From Thalassotalea mangrovi (GTDB lineage: Bacteria > Pseudomonadota > Gammaproteobacteria > Enterobacterales > Alteromonadaceae), in assembly GCF_005116735.1 (NCBI RefSeq), contig NZ_SWDB01000010.1:62001-126000 (forward strand): a stretch of DNA of 64,000 bases, given 5' to 3'. Within the stretch, counting starts at the first letter, position 1. Each line of letters opens with the position of its first letter. Positions 16,533-24,554 of the stretch are shown piece by piece. Under the pieces are notes generated by a model, which was not told where the DNA came from, searched no databases, and saw only the letters and a program-made list of their open reading frames with translations. The translations under genes were made by a program, and so were the position numbers.

Positions 16533-17507
16533 ATGCGCGCGATTTTAAGTTTACTGACATTTTTCCTGTCGACCGCTCTATGCCAGGCCGACGATATGCG
16601 CCCGGCTTCACTGACCATCTCACAACTCGAAGCAAGCTCGTTTGATGTTATTTTTAAAGTCCCAGCTCGCGAAAATGCCAGGCTTAAGCTTGATGTCAGT
16701 TTTGATGATAAGACCGAACCATCGGGCTTGCGACATCGCCAGTTTAGTAACCAGGCCTATATTGAAAGCTGGCAAATCGAACGAGAAGCATTAGCAGGGA
16801 TGCGGATCAGTATCGAGGGCTTCAATGAAAATGCCGCGGATGTGTTAGTGCGTGTTATTGATTTGCAGGGACAAACCATCACTACGGTACTTAATGCCGA
16901 TAAGCAGCACTTCACTATTGAGGATAAATATCAGGATCAGAATACCTTTATTGCTTATACCATCCTCGGTATCGAGCACATTCTTGTTGGCCTGGATCAC
17001 TTGTTGTTCGTTGCATGCCTGATTTACATATCCCGAAGCGGCAGAAAATTGCTACTTACTATTACCGGTTTTACGATTGCCCATTCATTAACGCTGATCC
17101 TGGCAACAACCGATACCCTGGTGTTCCCGATAGCACCGGTAGAGGCAGTGATCGCACTGAGTATTGTATTGCTAGCCTGGGAAATTGCTAAAAACCGCCA
17201 ACATAGCCTGACCCTGAAATATCCGGTCGCAGTATCCACCAGTTTTGGCTTATTACATGGGTTTGGTTTCGCTTCGGTTCTTAGCGACATTGGCCTGCCT
17301 CCCGGTGAAAAGTGGCAGGCGTTATTAAGCTTTAATATTGGTGTTGAAATCGGGCAATTGCTATTCGTTGCCGCCTTGTATGTGTTGTTTGCCCTATCCC
17401 GGTTGCTTATCAAATCAATAACCCTGGATAAGCTGCGGTTTGCGGTGAGTTATTGCTGTGGTTCGGTGGCGATGTATTGGCTGTTTCAGCGGCTTGCTGC
17501 TTTTTAG
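16533..17507 (+). CDS. HupE/UreJ-family membrane protein
   Basis: A 324-residue protein: signal peptide (LLTFFLSTALCQA), a periplasmic beta domain of about 110 residues, then about six membrane helices from residue 130 on. The membrane part starts with YTILGIEHILVGLDHLLFVACL and contains FTIAHSLTL and SFGLLHGFGFASVL. The His residues in GIEHILVGLDH and in HGFGF are typical of the HupE/UreJ group, thought to carry nickel or cobalt. No hydrogenase or urease is present, so the metal role is unproven. Terminates near a shared hairpin terminator with the convergent cluster. Confidence 0.8.
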   Translation: MRAILSLLTFFLSTALCQADDMRPASLTISQLEASSFDVIFKVPARENARLKLDVSFDDKTEPSGLRHRQFSNQAYIESWQIEREALAGMRISIEGFNENAADVLVRVIDLQGQTITTVLNADKQHFTIEDKYQDQNTFIAYTILGIEHILVGLDHLLFVACLIYISRSGRKLLLTITGFTIAHSLTLILATTDTLVFPIAPVEAVIALSIVLLAWEIAKNRQHSLTLKYPVAVSTSFGLLHGFGFASVLSDIGLPPGEKWQALLSFNIGVEIGQLLFVAALYVLFALSRLLIKSITLDKLRFAVSYCCGSVAMYWLFQRLAAF

Positions 17508-17532
17508 TAAATCATAGCGAATAGCATGGGGT

Positions 17533-17665
17533 GACCCCCTCCTAGCACATTACATTCCTAGCACGCTGACGCTCCTAGTTGCTAGTTGCTAGTTGCTAGT
17601 TGCTAGTTGCTAGGAACTAAATCTTAGATTTTGTGTGCTAGGAGTAAATGTTTAAATTTACGTGC
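17533..17665. repeat. short family A hairpin array and TTGCTAG heptamer run
   Basis: Connectors CCTAGCAC and GTGCTAGGA flank ACTAAAT...ATTTTGT and GTAAAT-gttt-AAATTTAC hairpins. Between them GTTGCTA is repeated four to five times in tandem. It sits between two convergent genes, just before their terminator. Confidence 0.7.
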
Positions 17666-17674
17666 TTATCAAAA

Positions 17675-17707
17675 AACAAAAAACCGGCATTAAGCCGGTT
17701 TTTTAAG
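17675..17707. terminator. bidirectional rho-independent terminator
   Basis: A perfect stem, AAACCGGC / GCCGGTTT, with loop ATTAA is flanked by an A-run on the left and a T-run on the right. It can end transcription of the HupE gene on the plus strand and of the AgmX-type cluster on the minus strand, which converge here. Confidence 0.9.
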
Positions 17708-17720
17708 TCCACTCCGTTCC

Positions 17721-18695
17721 TTAGAACGGCAGGAAGTTAAAGGTGTACGACAGTTTCGTTTCGTTCACATCTTCCGCACCAAAATTGATTAACTTAATAC
17801 GGGCAAGAAGTTTACGTTTGAAATCATCCACATCAATTTCGCTGGAGGCGATATCGACAAGCGATACACTACCATTTGGCTGAATGATCAGGTTTACCGT
17901 CACCTTACCCTGGAGGCCAGGATCCGCGCGTAACGCACGGCGATAAATGGCATACAATGCGCCTTTATTCTTATCGAAGGTCTGGCGAATTGACTCTGTG
18001 GTACGGCTACCGGATAACATCTCCGACTGGCTTTGAGCTGCCACCGATTCATTGCCACCGGTCGGCATGACCTTGGCAGTAAATTCGGTACTGCTGCGAC
18101 CAGCCAGGCGCGCACCTTCACCAACATCCGTAGATAAGGTTGCATTGCTAACACCACCAGAGGTGCCTTTGGCTTTACCCGCGAGAATCACCCGTTGGGT
18201 TTGCTCGGCATTACCACCCTCATTGCTGAGATTCTCATTCTGCAAATTGCCCATATCCAGAGTATCGCGCATTTCGCTTAACTCATCGGATAAAGCCAAT
18301 AGGCCGGAGTTTTTCGCCTTTTCCTGTGCTTTTTTCACCTTATCTTCCTTTACCACTTCCGGTTTAGGCTGTGGCTTAGGCTCTGGTTTCGGCTCTTCTT
18401 TTTTCACTGGCTCAGGTTCGGGCTCAGGCTCTGGTGGTACTTCCTCTTCCGCCTTAGGCTCAGGAATTGGCTCTCGCTTGGGAGGAACCACTTCCACCTT
18501 ACGCTCCATGATTCGAACCAGCTGTGGCGGTATCTTTTCTTTTTCTTCCCGGGTCTGCTCCGGCAGAGTGACTAACATAACGATTAACGTAAAGATCAGG
18601 GTCAGCGCTAGCATGACTCCGGTAATACGATTAAAGGTTTTGTTATTTTCACCTATACGCCAGGGGATAATAACCGGGGTTTGTTGACTGCTCAC
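17721..18695 (-). CDS. AgmX/PglI C-terminal domain, TonB-like energy-transducing protein
   Basis: A 324-residue TonB-type protein: one N-terminal membrane helix (MLALTLIFTLIVMLVTL, about 27-44), then a long Pro-Glu-Lys-rich periplasm-spanning segment (about 68-125). The globular C-terminal domain (about 235-324) reads SIRQTFDKNKGALYAIYRRALR and GKVTVNLIIQPNGSVSLVDIASS, the AgmX/PglI C-terminal domain. In Myxococcus the GltG/GltJ proteins of this class link the inner-membrane motor to the periplasm. It starts with GTG overlapping the stop of the ExbD gene (TAGTG), behind a GGAGG ribosome site. Last gene of the cluster; a terminator follows. Confidence 0.87.
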   Translation of the reverse strand: MSSQQTPVIIPWRIGENNKTFNRITGVMLALTLIFTLIVMLVTLPEQTREEKEKIPPQLVRIMERKVEVVPPKREPIPEPKAEEEVPPEPEPEPEPVKKEEPKPEPKPQPKPEVVKEDKVKKAQEKAKNSGLLALSDELSEMRDTLDMGNLQNENLSNEGGNAEQTQRVILAGKAKGTSGGVSNATLSTDVGEGARLAGRSSTEFTAKVMPTGGNESVAAQSQSEMLSGSRTTESIRQTFDKNKGALYAIYRRALRADPGLQGKVTVNLIIQPNGSVSLVDIASSEIDVDDFKRKLLARIKLINFGAEDVNETKLSYTFNFLPF

Positions 18696-19246
18696 TACTG
18701 TCCCGCCTCCCCTTTGTTTTCCGCTTCAGCCTGTTGCAATAGTTCATCGGTGTTGGCATAAACCTGCTCAACCGCCAGAGAAATATTGGTGTAACCGGCA
18801 GACGCCGAGGTTTGCATCACCTTCTTCAATAGCGCATAGGGAACGGACTTATCGGCCATGATATTAATCGCCAGGCCATTTTCCAGTTCCTGCTCACTCA
18901 GCTGCTTACGGTTTTTCTGATATTCCAGCTCATCATTCAACGGCTCGACAATCACTGATTCCAATGTCATTAACTCATCAACCGAGATAATTTGTCGGCC
19001 CTGAAGAATCACATCGGTGGCATTAACCATAATCAGCAGGTTGTCTTCAGCAGCTTCTTCCGAAACCGATTCCGGCAATTCAAGCGATTTATTGGTTTGC
19101 AACACCTGGACATCAGATGCATTCACCATCAGGAAGAAAACCAGGATAGTGAAGATATCCATCAGCGATACCAGACTCAACTTAGAGACCTTGGAGTTAC
19201 GCTGATGATGACGTTGCATGCGTTTTGCGCGTAATGATTGCTTCAT
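18695..19246 (-). CDS. ExbD/TolR-like proton-channel subunit (with conserved Asp)
   Basis: A 183-residue biopolymer-transport ExbD protein. After a basic N terminus there is a single membrane helix, LSLVSLMDIFTILVFFLMV, whose Asp30 sits where ExbD/TolR proteins have the essential proton-carrying residue. The periplasmic part (about 45-183) ends with NISLAVEQV, a typical ExbD C-terminal strand. It is one of two adjacent ExbD paralogues paired with one TolQ-like channel protein, the same composition as AglR/AglQ/AglS. Its ATG overlaps the preceding stop (TAATG), with a GGAGG site. Confidence 0.87.
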   Translation of the reverse strand: MKQSLRAKRMQRHHQRNSKVSKLSLVSLMDIFTILVFFLMVNASDVQVLQTNKSLELPESVSEEAAEDNLLIMVNATDVILQGRQIISVDELMTLESVIVEPLNDELEYQKNRKQLSEQELENGLAINIMADKSVPYALLKKVMQTSASAGYTNISLAVEQVYANTDELLQQAEAENKGEAGQ

Positions 19247-19806
19247 TATTCACTTCCTCCTGCTGCTGCAACGCCCTGGCTGATTGCCTCAGGGTTCTTC
19301 AATGTTGGTGCATCACCAAGGGAAATATCCGGGAACAATTCAGCATCAACGACCGATGCCACCACAACCGCTTTATAGGAGCGAGCCTTATCCATCAAGG
19401 TAACAATGGTTTGATACTCGATATCCGGTTCCAGTAACAACGACAAATCGCGCTTCTCAATGCCCTGCTTAGCCAGCAACTGCTTAACCTGTTTCAGGGT
19501 CGCCACCAGGGTGTCATAATCGTATCCTTCTTCCGTCGAAGGAATATATTTGAGCAAATAAGACTGGGGATAATAAACCTCAATCGCGTCCTGACGGACC
19601 ATGATCTCAAGATTCTTTATCTCTTCGTCATTTTGCTCGGTCTGTTGGGCGGGATCTGCTAAATCCGGCAACTTAAGATCCAGAACGGTAATATGGGAAA
19701 ATACCATCATCATCAAAAGCACCGGCACCAGAACAATCATCAAATTCATAAATGATGTTATGTCCAGTTCAGCTTCCTCGCGCTTAATTCGGGGCTTTCT
19801 TAGCAT
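19246..19806 (-). CDS. ExbD/TolR-like proton-channel subunit (Asp replaced by Asn)
   Basis: A 186-residue ExbD-family protein with one membrane helix (FMNLMIVLVPVLLMMMVF). At the position of the conserved ExbD Asp (PLIDVLLVLL in typical members) this protein reads SFMNLMIVLVP, that is Asn21, encoded AAT. The periplasmic domain contains DLKLPDLAD and a C-terminal AVVVASVVDAELFPDISLGDAP. With the neighbouring paralogue retaining Asp30, the two subunits would be functionally unequal if they assemble as a heterodimer in the channel. Starts 14 bases after the TolQ-like gene. Confidence 0.85.
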   Translation of the reverse strand: MLRKPRIKREEAELDITSFMNLMIVLVPVLLMMMVFSHITVLDLKLPDLADPAQQTEQNDEEIKNLEIMVRQDAIEVYYPQSYLLKYIPSTEEGYDYDTLVATLKQVKQLLAKQGIEKRDLSLLLEPDIEYQTIVTLMDKARSYKAVVVASVVDAELFPDISLGDAPTLKNPEAISQGVAAAGGSE

Positions 19807-19820
19807 TCGTAAGACCCGCC

Positions 19821-20462
19821 TTATTGTGCGTTTTGCTTAGCCGTTTTATCTTTACTGATGATATTCAGGAATTTGACACCAGCCATTTCCAGGTTATCAA
19901 CAATTTCTGTGGTCTTGGTTTGCAACACAGAGTGCAATAGCAGTAGCGGAATCGCTGAAATCAAGCCAAATGCCGTGGTGTTCATCGCAACCGAAATCGA
20001 CTCAGATAACAGTGAGGCTTTTTCAGCAGGATCTGCCGATGCAACTGCCGAGAACGCGGCAATAAGACCGATGATAGTACCTAACAGGCCCAGAAGCGTG
20101 GCAATATTCGCCAAAGTTGCCAGGTAAGAGGTGCGCTTTTCCAGACGCGGAACCACTTCCATTACGCCTTCTTCCATCGCGTACTCAATTTCATCGCGAT
20201 CGGCTGAATCTTTCATCCGATTTACCCCGGCAGTAAAGATGCTGGTGATCGCCGACTTATCAGAAATTCGGCCAATCGAGTCGAAGTCTTTGCGCATTAA
20301 CAGCGGCTGAATCGACTTTAACGCTTTACCATTCAGTCGTGACGCGCGCGACAGGTAGATAGCGCGTTCTAGTGCAATAGCCAACCCTACCGCCAGTACC
20401 ACAGCGATAGGAAACATGAAGGTACCCCCTTCCTGGAAAAATCGAATAATTGTCTCAAACAT
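19821..20462 (-). CDS. MotA/TolQ/ExbB-family proton channel protein
   Basis: A 213-residue TolQ/ExbB-type protein with three membrane segments: one near the N terminus (FMFPIAVVLAVGLAIALERAIYL, about 15-37), then two C-terminal helices (LANIATLLGLLGTIIGLIAAFSAVA and ISVAMNTTAFGLISAIPLLLLHSVL). The GLLGTIIGL motif and the polar Thr in MNTTAFGL are the conserved pore-lining features. With the two ExbD-type proteins downstream it forms the proton-driven motor of this cluster, equivalent to AglR or GldL-like units. It lies about 112 bases after the small secreted protein gene. Confidence 0.9.
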   Translation of the reverse strand: MFETIIRFFQEGGTFMFPIAVVLAVGLAIALERAIYLSRASRLNGKALKSIQPLLMRKDFDSIGRISDKSAITSIFTAGVNRMKDSADRDEIEYAMEEGVMEVVPRLEKRTSYLATLANIATLLGLLGTIIGLIAAFSAVASADPAEKASLLSESISVAMNTTAFGLISAIPLLLLHSVLQTKTTEIVDNLEMAGVKFLNIISKDKTAKQNAQ

Positions 20463-20574
20463 AGGTCCTCACCTTTTTGTTCTGTAATCTGAAAATACAC
20501 CATAACGTATCGACAAATACGTTAAATTTTTACTAAATAAAACGCGGACAAACGACCGCCAAAGTTCCTTTTTG

Positions 20575-20952
20575 TTATTGTTGGCTTTGCTTAAAGTACT
20601 CCAGCTCCCGTTGCAAACTCTGTTTATCCAGTGGACGGTATACCTGCTCAATCTGTGAGGTGATTTCCGTTGATAAACTACCTGCCTGCTCCGGGTTTTG
20701 CCAGGGCACGATAGACAAAACTTTTGGTTGTTCCTTGTTACCCACGATGGTGGTTTCCAAGGTGATAAAGCCACCACGATTGGGGGCAGTAGTGGCTGAA
20801 GCATTACTTGAAGACGTGTTTTCTTCCCTCACCTCTTCAGAATTTGTTGACGCCGGAGCCTCTTGTGGCTCCTGTTGTTGCGCCAAAGCGTAGGACGCTG
20901 GCAACATACAAGACAGCAATAACATAGTCGCTGAGATTAATTTATTAGCCAT
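20575..20952 (-). CDS. small secreted protein of the AgmX-type cluster
   Basis: About 125 residues from the ATG reading MANKLISA; upstream in-frame codons overlap the preceding gene and lack a ribosome site, while AAAGGT precedes this ATG. A signal peptide (LISATMLLLSCMLPASYALA) is followed by a low-complexity Gln/Glu/Ser/Thr segment. The globular end contains TLETTIVGNKEQPKVLSIVPW and a helical tail (YRPLDKQSLQRELEYFKQ). No named family recognised. Its conserved place between a TPR lipoprotein and the TolQ-like gene suggests a periplasmic partner of the motor. Overlaps the preceding stop by eight bases. Confidence 0.7.
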   Translation of the reverse strand: MANKLISATMLLLSCMLPASYALAQQQEPQEAPASTNSEEVREENTSSSNASATTAPNRGGFITLETTIVGNKEQPKVLSIVPWQNPEQAGSLSTEITSQIEQVYRPLDKQSLQRELEYFKQSQQ

Positions 20953-21682
20953 TATTATTACCTTTTTGCAGCGCTGATAACTGAGCAGAGCTGTCGGCAA
21001 TCCAACCATTTACTTTGCGGTTCTTGTTATCCGTTAATACCTGGTAAGTTTGATAGTGGTTAATCGCCCCGGCTTTATCGCCCAGGTAGATATCCAGCAA
21101 GATGCCCAGGTTATGGTGCGCCGGAGCGAACGCTGGCCAGCTGTCTAAGGCGGCCAGGTAATGTTCTTTGGCTTCAGCATACTTTCCTAATTTTCGCAAC
21201 ACTGTGCCAAGACGGTTATGGGCAAAATAGTTATAGGAGTTGGCGCTGATTGCCTGCTGGTAATACACCTGGGCTAGCTTTAAATTATTATCTTTAAGGG
21301 CGATATCCCCTAACTTTAACTTAATTCCTGACAGGTTCGGATGGTTGATGGAAATTTTTTCCAAGGCTTTACGACCATCGCTGACTGCACCGCCATCGAC
21401 TTTTGCCATCGCATTTTTGATTTCTACCGATAAGGGTGGCTGCACCTGCACCGCACTTTGCTTGTACTTATTCGGCATCGCGATTAAACGCAAATACTCT
21501 TCACTGCGGCCTTCCTGTAATTTGGCCTGGCGTTGCTCCTCTTCCAGACGCTGCTGCTCTGCTAATAACGCAGCTTCTTCTTCCGGACTCAACGCACAAC
21601 CAAACATGACTAGCGGTAACAGACACGCCAGCAGACCTTGGCGAAGATTACGGTTTTGCATATAAGGCTTAGTAAAATTCAT
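20945..21682 (-). CDS. TPR lipoprotein (GltE/PilF-like)
   Basis: About 245 residues from the ATG reading MNFTKPYMQN, chosen because GAGG lies seven bases upstream. An N-terminal hydrophobic stretch ends in LVMFGCALS, a lipobox with Cys near residue 29. A Glu/Gln-rich helix follows, then tandem TPR units (LKLGDIALKDNNLKLAQVYYQQAIS, AHNRLGTVLRKLGKYAEAKEHYLAAL, AHHNLGILLDIYLGDKAGAINHYQTYQ). This matches the TPR lipoprotein found with Agl/Glt-type motors, probably on the inner face of the outer membrane. Overlaps the preceding gene by 14 bases. Confidence 0.83.
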   Translation of the reverse strand: MNFTKPYMQNRNLRQGLLACLLPLVMFGCALSPEEEAALLAEQQRLEEEQRQAKLQEGRSEEYLRLIAMPNKYKQSAVQVQPPLSVEIKNAMAKVDGGAVSDGRKALEKISINHPNLSGIKLKLGDIALKDNNLKLAQVYYQQAISANSYNYFAHNRLGTVLRKLGKYAEAKEHYLAALDSWPAFAPAHHNLGILLDIYLGDKAGAINHYQTYQVLTDNKNRKVNGWIADSSAQLSALQKGNNNG

Positions 21683-24554
21683 CAACAACCTCGACAATTA
21701 CTTCCTGCTTGTCATAGCGACCAGGCAATAATTTACTTAACGCGGTAAAGCTTTCCTGTATCCATTCGTTATACATTCCATTCCAGCTACGCTGAACGTT
21801 TTGTTCGTGAATAGCTATGGCTTTATCTTCGAATGGGAAAGCCTGTTCTTCCAGGAGAATATCGTATTGCTCCAGTTCAAGCTCATCCAGGCCCTGTGGG
21901 CGTTGCGAATTCATTAAATCAGCGGCTAACTGATTGTAAATCGCCCCAATTTGATAATTCGCCTTGGTGGTAAACTCGGCAACACCATAAGATAAAGTTT
22001 TGTTATATTCAGCCAGGGCGGTATCCAGCAGTGCCCGCTTTTTCTTCAGGCTTTTCGCCAGCGGCAGGGTCAGCTTGGTCTGACTGAATTGGTCCATCGC
22101 CTGTTCGGCAAAGTTAATCGATGCCATTGCAGCCAGGTATTTAGAGCGGTCAGAGCGTTGCTCACCGGCCTTATTGTCGGAAGCAATCAGTTTCTGCAAC
22201 CAAAATTCACGCTTTTCTGTATCGCCATTTTCACGATAGAACTCGCTCATTTTATATTGCGCTTCCATATTCACCGACAATGGCTGTGGATAGGTATGGG
22301 CGTAGACCCGATACGAGCGCAACGCCTGGTAACGATTTCCAGCTTTTTCATAGGTTTCTGCGGCTAACCACAGCATTTCCCGGGTCTCTTCGCTTTGTGG
22401 TTTCTCGGACCAGATCATTTTCAGGTAATTTGCTGCCTGTTCCCACTGTTCGGTTTGCTGATAGGCAAACGCCAGTTTGGTTAACAGTTCTTTCGACAAG
22501 CGATGATTCGGGTACAGTACCCTAAACTCATGTAACTGATCGATGGCATTATGCCACTGCTCCATTTCCAGCAGGTAGGTCGCCATATCGTATTGAGCAT
22601 TAAGGCGAATCGGTGAGTCCGGCGCCTTGCGAATAATGCGGGCAAAATGATCGACCGCCTGTTGCAATTCACCGGCTTCTATTGCCTCTTCTGCCTGGCG
22701 ATAAATACTGGCAGCCAGTCGGTCATTGATATTGCTGTAACGTTTTAGCGTATGGTCATACTTAACCAGCAGCTTTTCATAGCTCATTTCAGCTTGCTTG
22801 TAATCTTCCATCGCAAAGTGACTGTGACCAATCACTAACAAGGCTGAAATTCTTTCTTCAAGGGTCAGGCGAGGATCATTCTCCAACGCGCTGTTGGCGT
22901 ATAATAATGCCTTCTCGTATTCGCCCTCTTTGAAAAACTCCTGAATAATATCGTTCTGTACCATGGTCGACCGTGGGTCGTCACCATAGCGCAGAATAAA
23001 CTGGGCTTTGTATTCCTGCAGTAGAATATTATTTTCCGAAATTGCCGGAGCGGAACGCAGTTGTGCCAGCAGTTTCTCCTGACTGAGAATCAAGGCATAG
23101 GCGGCTTCAGCGCCATTTGGATCATTTTCCTGCTGATACGCGACCTGTTCAAAATATTTCGCCGCTAAACGATACTGTTCGGTCTCGTAATAACTTTCTG
23201 CCAGGTAAAACATGATTTCATTGGAGCGCTCATGACCCGGGAAGTTTGACAGGAACAGTTGATACCAGCGCGCCGTTTGTTGGTAAGCATCGGCCATCGC
23301 TGTTTTCTGCGCGGATGTTGGATTCTGAGCAGTGTCAACAATGCGACGTTTTGCCTGGGCGTCCGCGTGCGCATTTTGCGCCAGCTCCTGCAACAGATCC
23401 ATTAACACTGGGGTGATTTTTTGTTTGTTAAGCTCGGATTTATCATCCCAGTACGGTGAGTTTAGTTCGTAAGTCGCGGCAAATTTCAGCTTCTCTTCCA
23501 TTAACTGGGTCGGGAAGTTACCCATCACCAACGCATCCATTTTCAGCTTCGAAAACCATACTGAGCCCGGGTGATTGGGATTACGCTTTACAAACTCATC
23601 ATACACATCGACCGAGTCGGTATAACGTTGCTTTTCCAGATAAAACTCACCAAGCGCCTGATAGTTCAGGTAGGTATAGGGACGCTCGCCCTGCCGATCA
23701 TAATGAGCGGCAATCGAGTCACCGCCGCCTTCCGGGCTGTAAGAGAAAATCAGGGTCATCACATCAAAGGTTTCACGCAGTAGCTGCTGATCACCTTTCG
23801 GGATTAACATCGCCATCTCATCAAGGGTCCAGATGTTTTCAAACTCGGCAATGATCAAGGCGTCAAGTAACTGGGTGAAAGACACCAGTGCCTGCTCATC
23901 CGCTTCCATCTTGTACAGTGACCAGCCATGCATATACAGGCCGATATGGTAAAACGGGTTGTTATCCCGAGTGGCGATGACTTCAGAGTAACTGGCCAGT
24001 GCTTCACTATAACGTTTTTGCGAGAATAGAATCTCGGCACGACGGAACTGAAGCTCGAGCATGTAGTCATTATCAGGATGTTCGGCAATCAAACGCTCAA
24101 TGGCGGCAAAACTTTGCGCCTGTTGTCCTTGCAGATCGTAGGCTTTTGCCAGTTGGTATAACAGGCGATCGTTACCTACCCCACCAGGGTTCTGGTCGAT
24201 CATTGCCGTCAAGGCGGCAATGGCCTCATTATAATAATGACTTCCTGGGGTGCCGTTTAATTGCGCTTCTTCTGCCTCAAGCAGTTCAAGGATGGCTACC
24301 CGTTGACGGATATTCGCTTTGATTTCTTCCGGAATATCTAAACCCAACACTTCATGAAAGGCGGCTTTTAAGTCACTGGCTTCCATTTTAGGAAGTTCGA
24401 CTTTCACTAACGGAGAAGGTTGCAGATCCAGTTCAGCCAGCGTTGCCCGGCGCTCCCTGGCATCGGCTAATCGGGCATCTTCGTCATTCACTGACGAACA
24501 GGCAGTTAATAAGGCGGCAGAGACGCAAAGCGCTAAGATACTTTTATTCATCAT
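21669..24554 (-). CDS. large TPR lipoprotein of the AgmX-type cluster
   Basis: A 961-residue lipoprotein with signal sequence and lipobox LLTACSS (Cys near residue 19). Almost the entire chain is tetratricopeptide-like helical repeats, for example LLYQLAKAYDLQGQ, AEILFSQKRYSEAL, FYLAESYYETEQYRLAAKYFEQVA, LLVIGHSHFAMEDYKQAEMSYEKLL and LAFAYQQTEQWEQAANYL. Such long solenoids act as periplasmic scaffolds; the Myxococcus counterparts would be the TPR proteins AgmK/GltI or AgmU/GltD, though orthology is not claimed. The start overlaps the preceding stop (ATGA) and has a GGAGG site. Confidence 0.82.
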   Translation of the reverse strand: MMNKSILALCVSAALLTACSSVNDEDARLADARERRATLAELDLQPSPLVKVELPKMEASDLKAAFHEVLGLDIPEEIKANIRQRVAILELLEAEEAQLNGTPGSHYYNEAIAALTAMIDQNPGGVGNDRLLYQLAKAYDLQGQQAQSFAAIERLIAEHPDNDYMLELQFRRAEILFSQKRYSEALASYSEVIATRDNNPFYHIGLYMHGWSLYKMEADEQALVSFTQLLDALIIAEFENIWTLDEMAMLIPKGDQQLLRETFDVMTLIFSYSPEGGGDSIAAHYDRQGERPYTYLNYQALGEFYLEKQRYTDSVDVYDEFVKRNPNHPGSVWFSKLKMDALVMGNFPTQLMEEKLKFAATYELNSPYWDDKSELNKQKITPVLMDLLQELAQNAHADAQAKRRIVDTAQNPTSAQKTAMADAYQQTARWYQLFLSNFPGHERSNEIMFYLAESYYETEQYRLAAKYFEQVAYQQENDPNGAEAAYALILSQEKLLAQLRSAPAISENNILLQEYKAQFILRYGDDPRSTMVQNDIIQEFFKEGEYEKALLYANSALENDPRLTLEERISALLVIGHSHFAMEDYKQAEMSYEKLLVKYDHTLKRYSNINDRLAASIYRQAEEAIEAGELQQAVDHFARIIRKAPDSPIRLNAQYDMATYLLEMEQWHNAIDQLHEFRVLYPNHRLSKELLTKLAFAYQQTEQWEQAANYLKMIWSEKPQSEETREMLWLAAETYEKAGNRYQALRSYRVYAHTYPQPLSVNMEAQYKMSEFYRENGDTEKREFWLQKLIASDNKAGEQRSDRSKYLAAMASINFAEQAMDQFSQTKLTLPLAKSLKKKRALLDTALAEYNKTLSYGVAEFTTKANYQIGAIYNQLAADLMNSQRPQGLDELELEQYDILLEEQAFPFEDKAIAIHEQNVQRSWNGMYNEWIQESFTALSKLLPGRYDKQEVIVEVVDEFY

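Noticed and set aside
17575-17610. Heptamer TTGCTAG tandem as a phase-variable coding repeat
   Set aside because: It lies between convergent genes and is not within or directly upstream of any reading frame.
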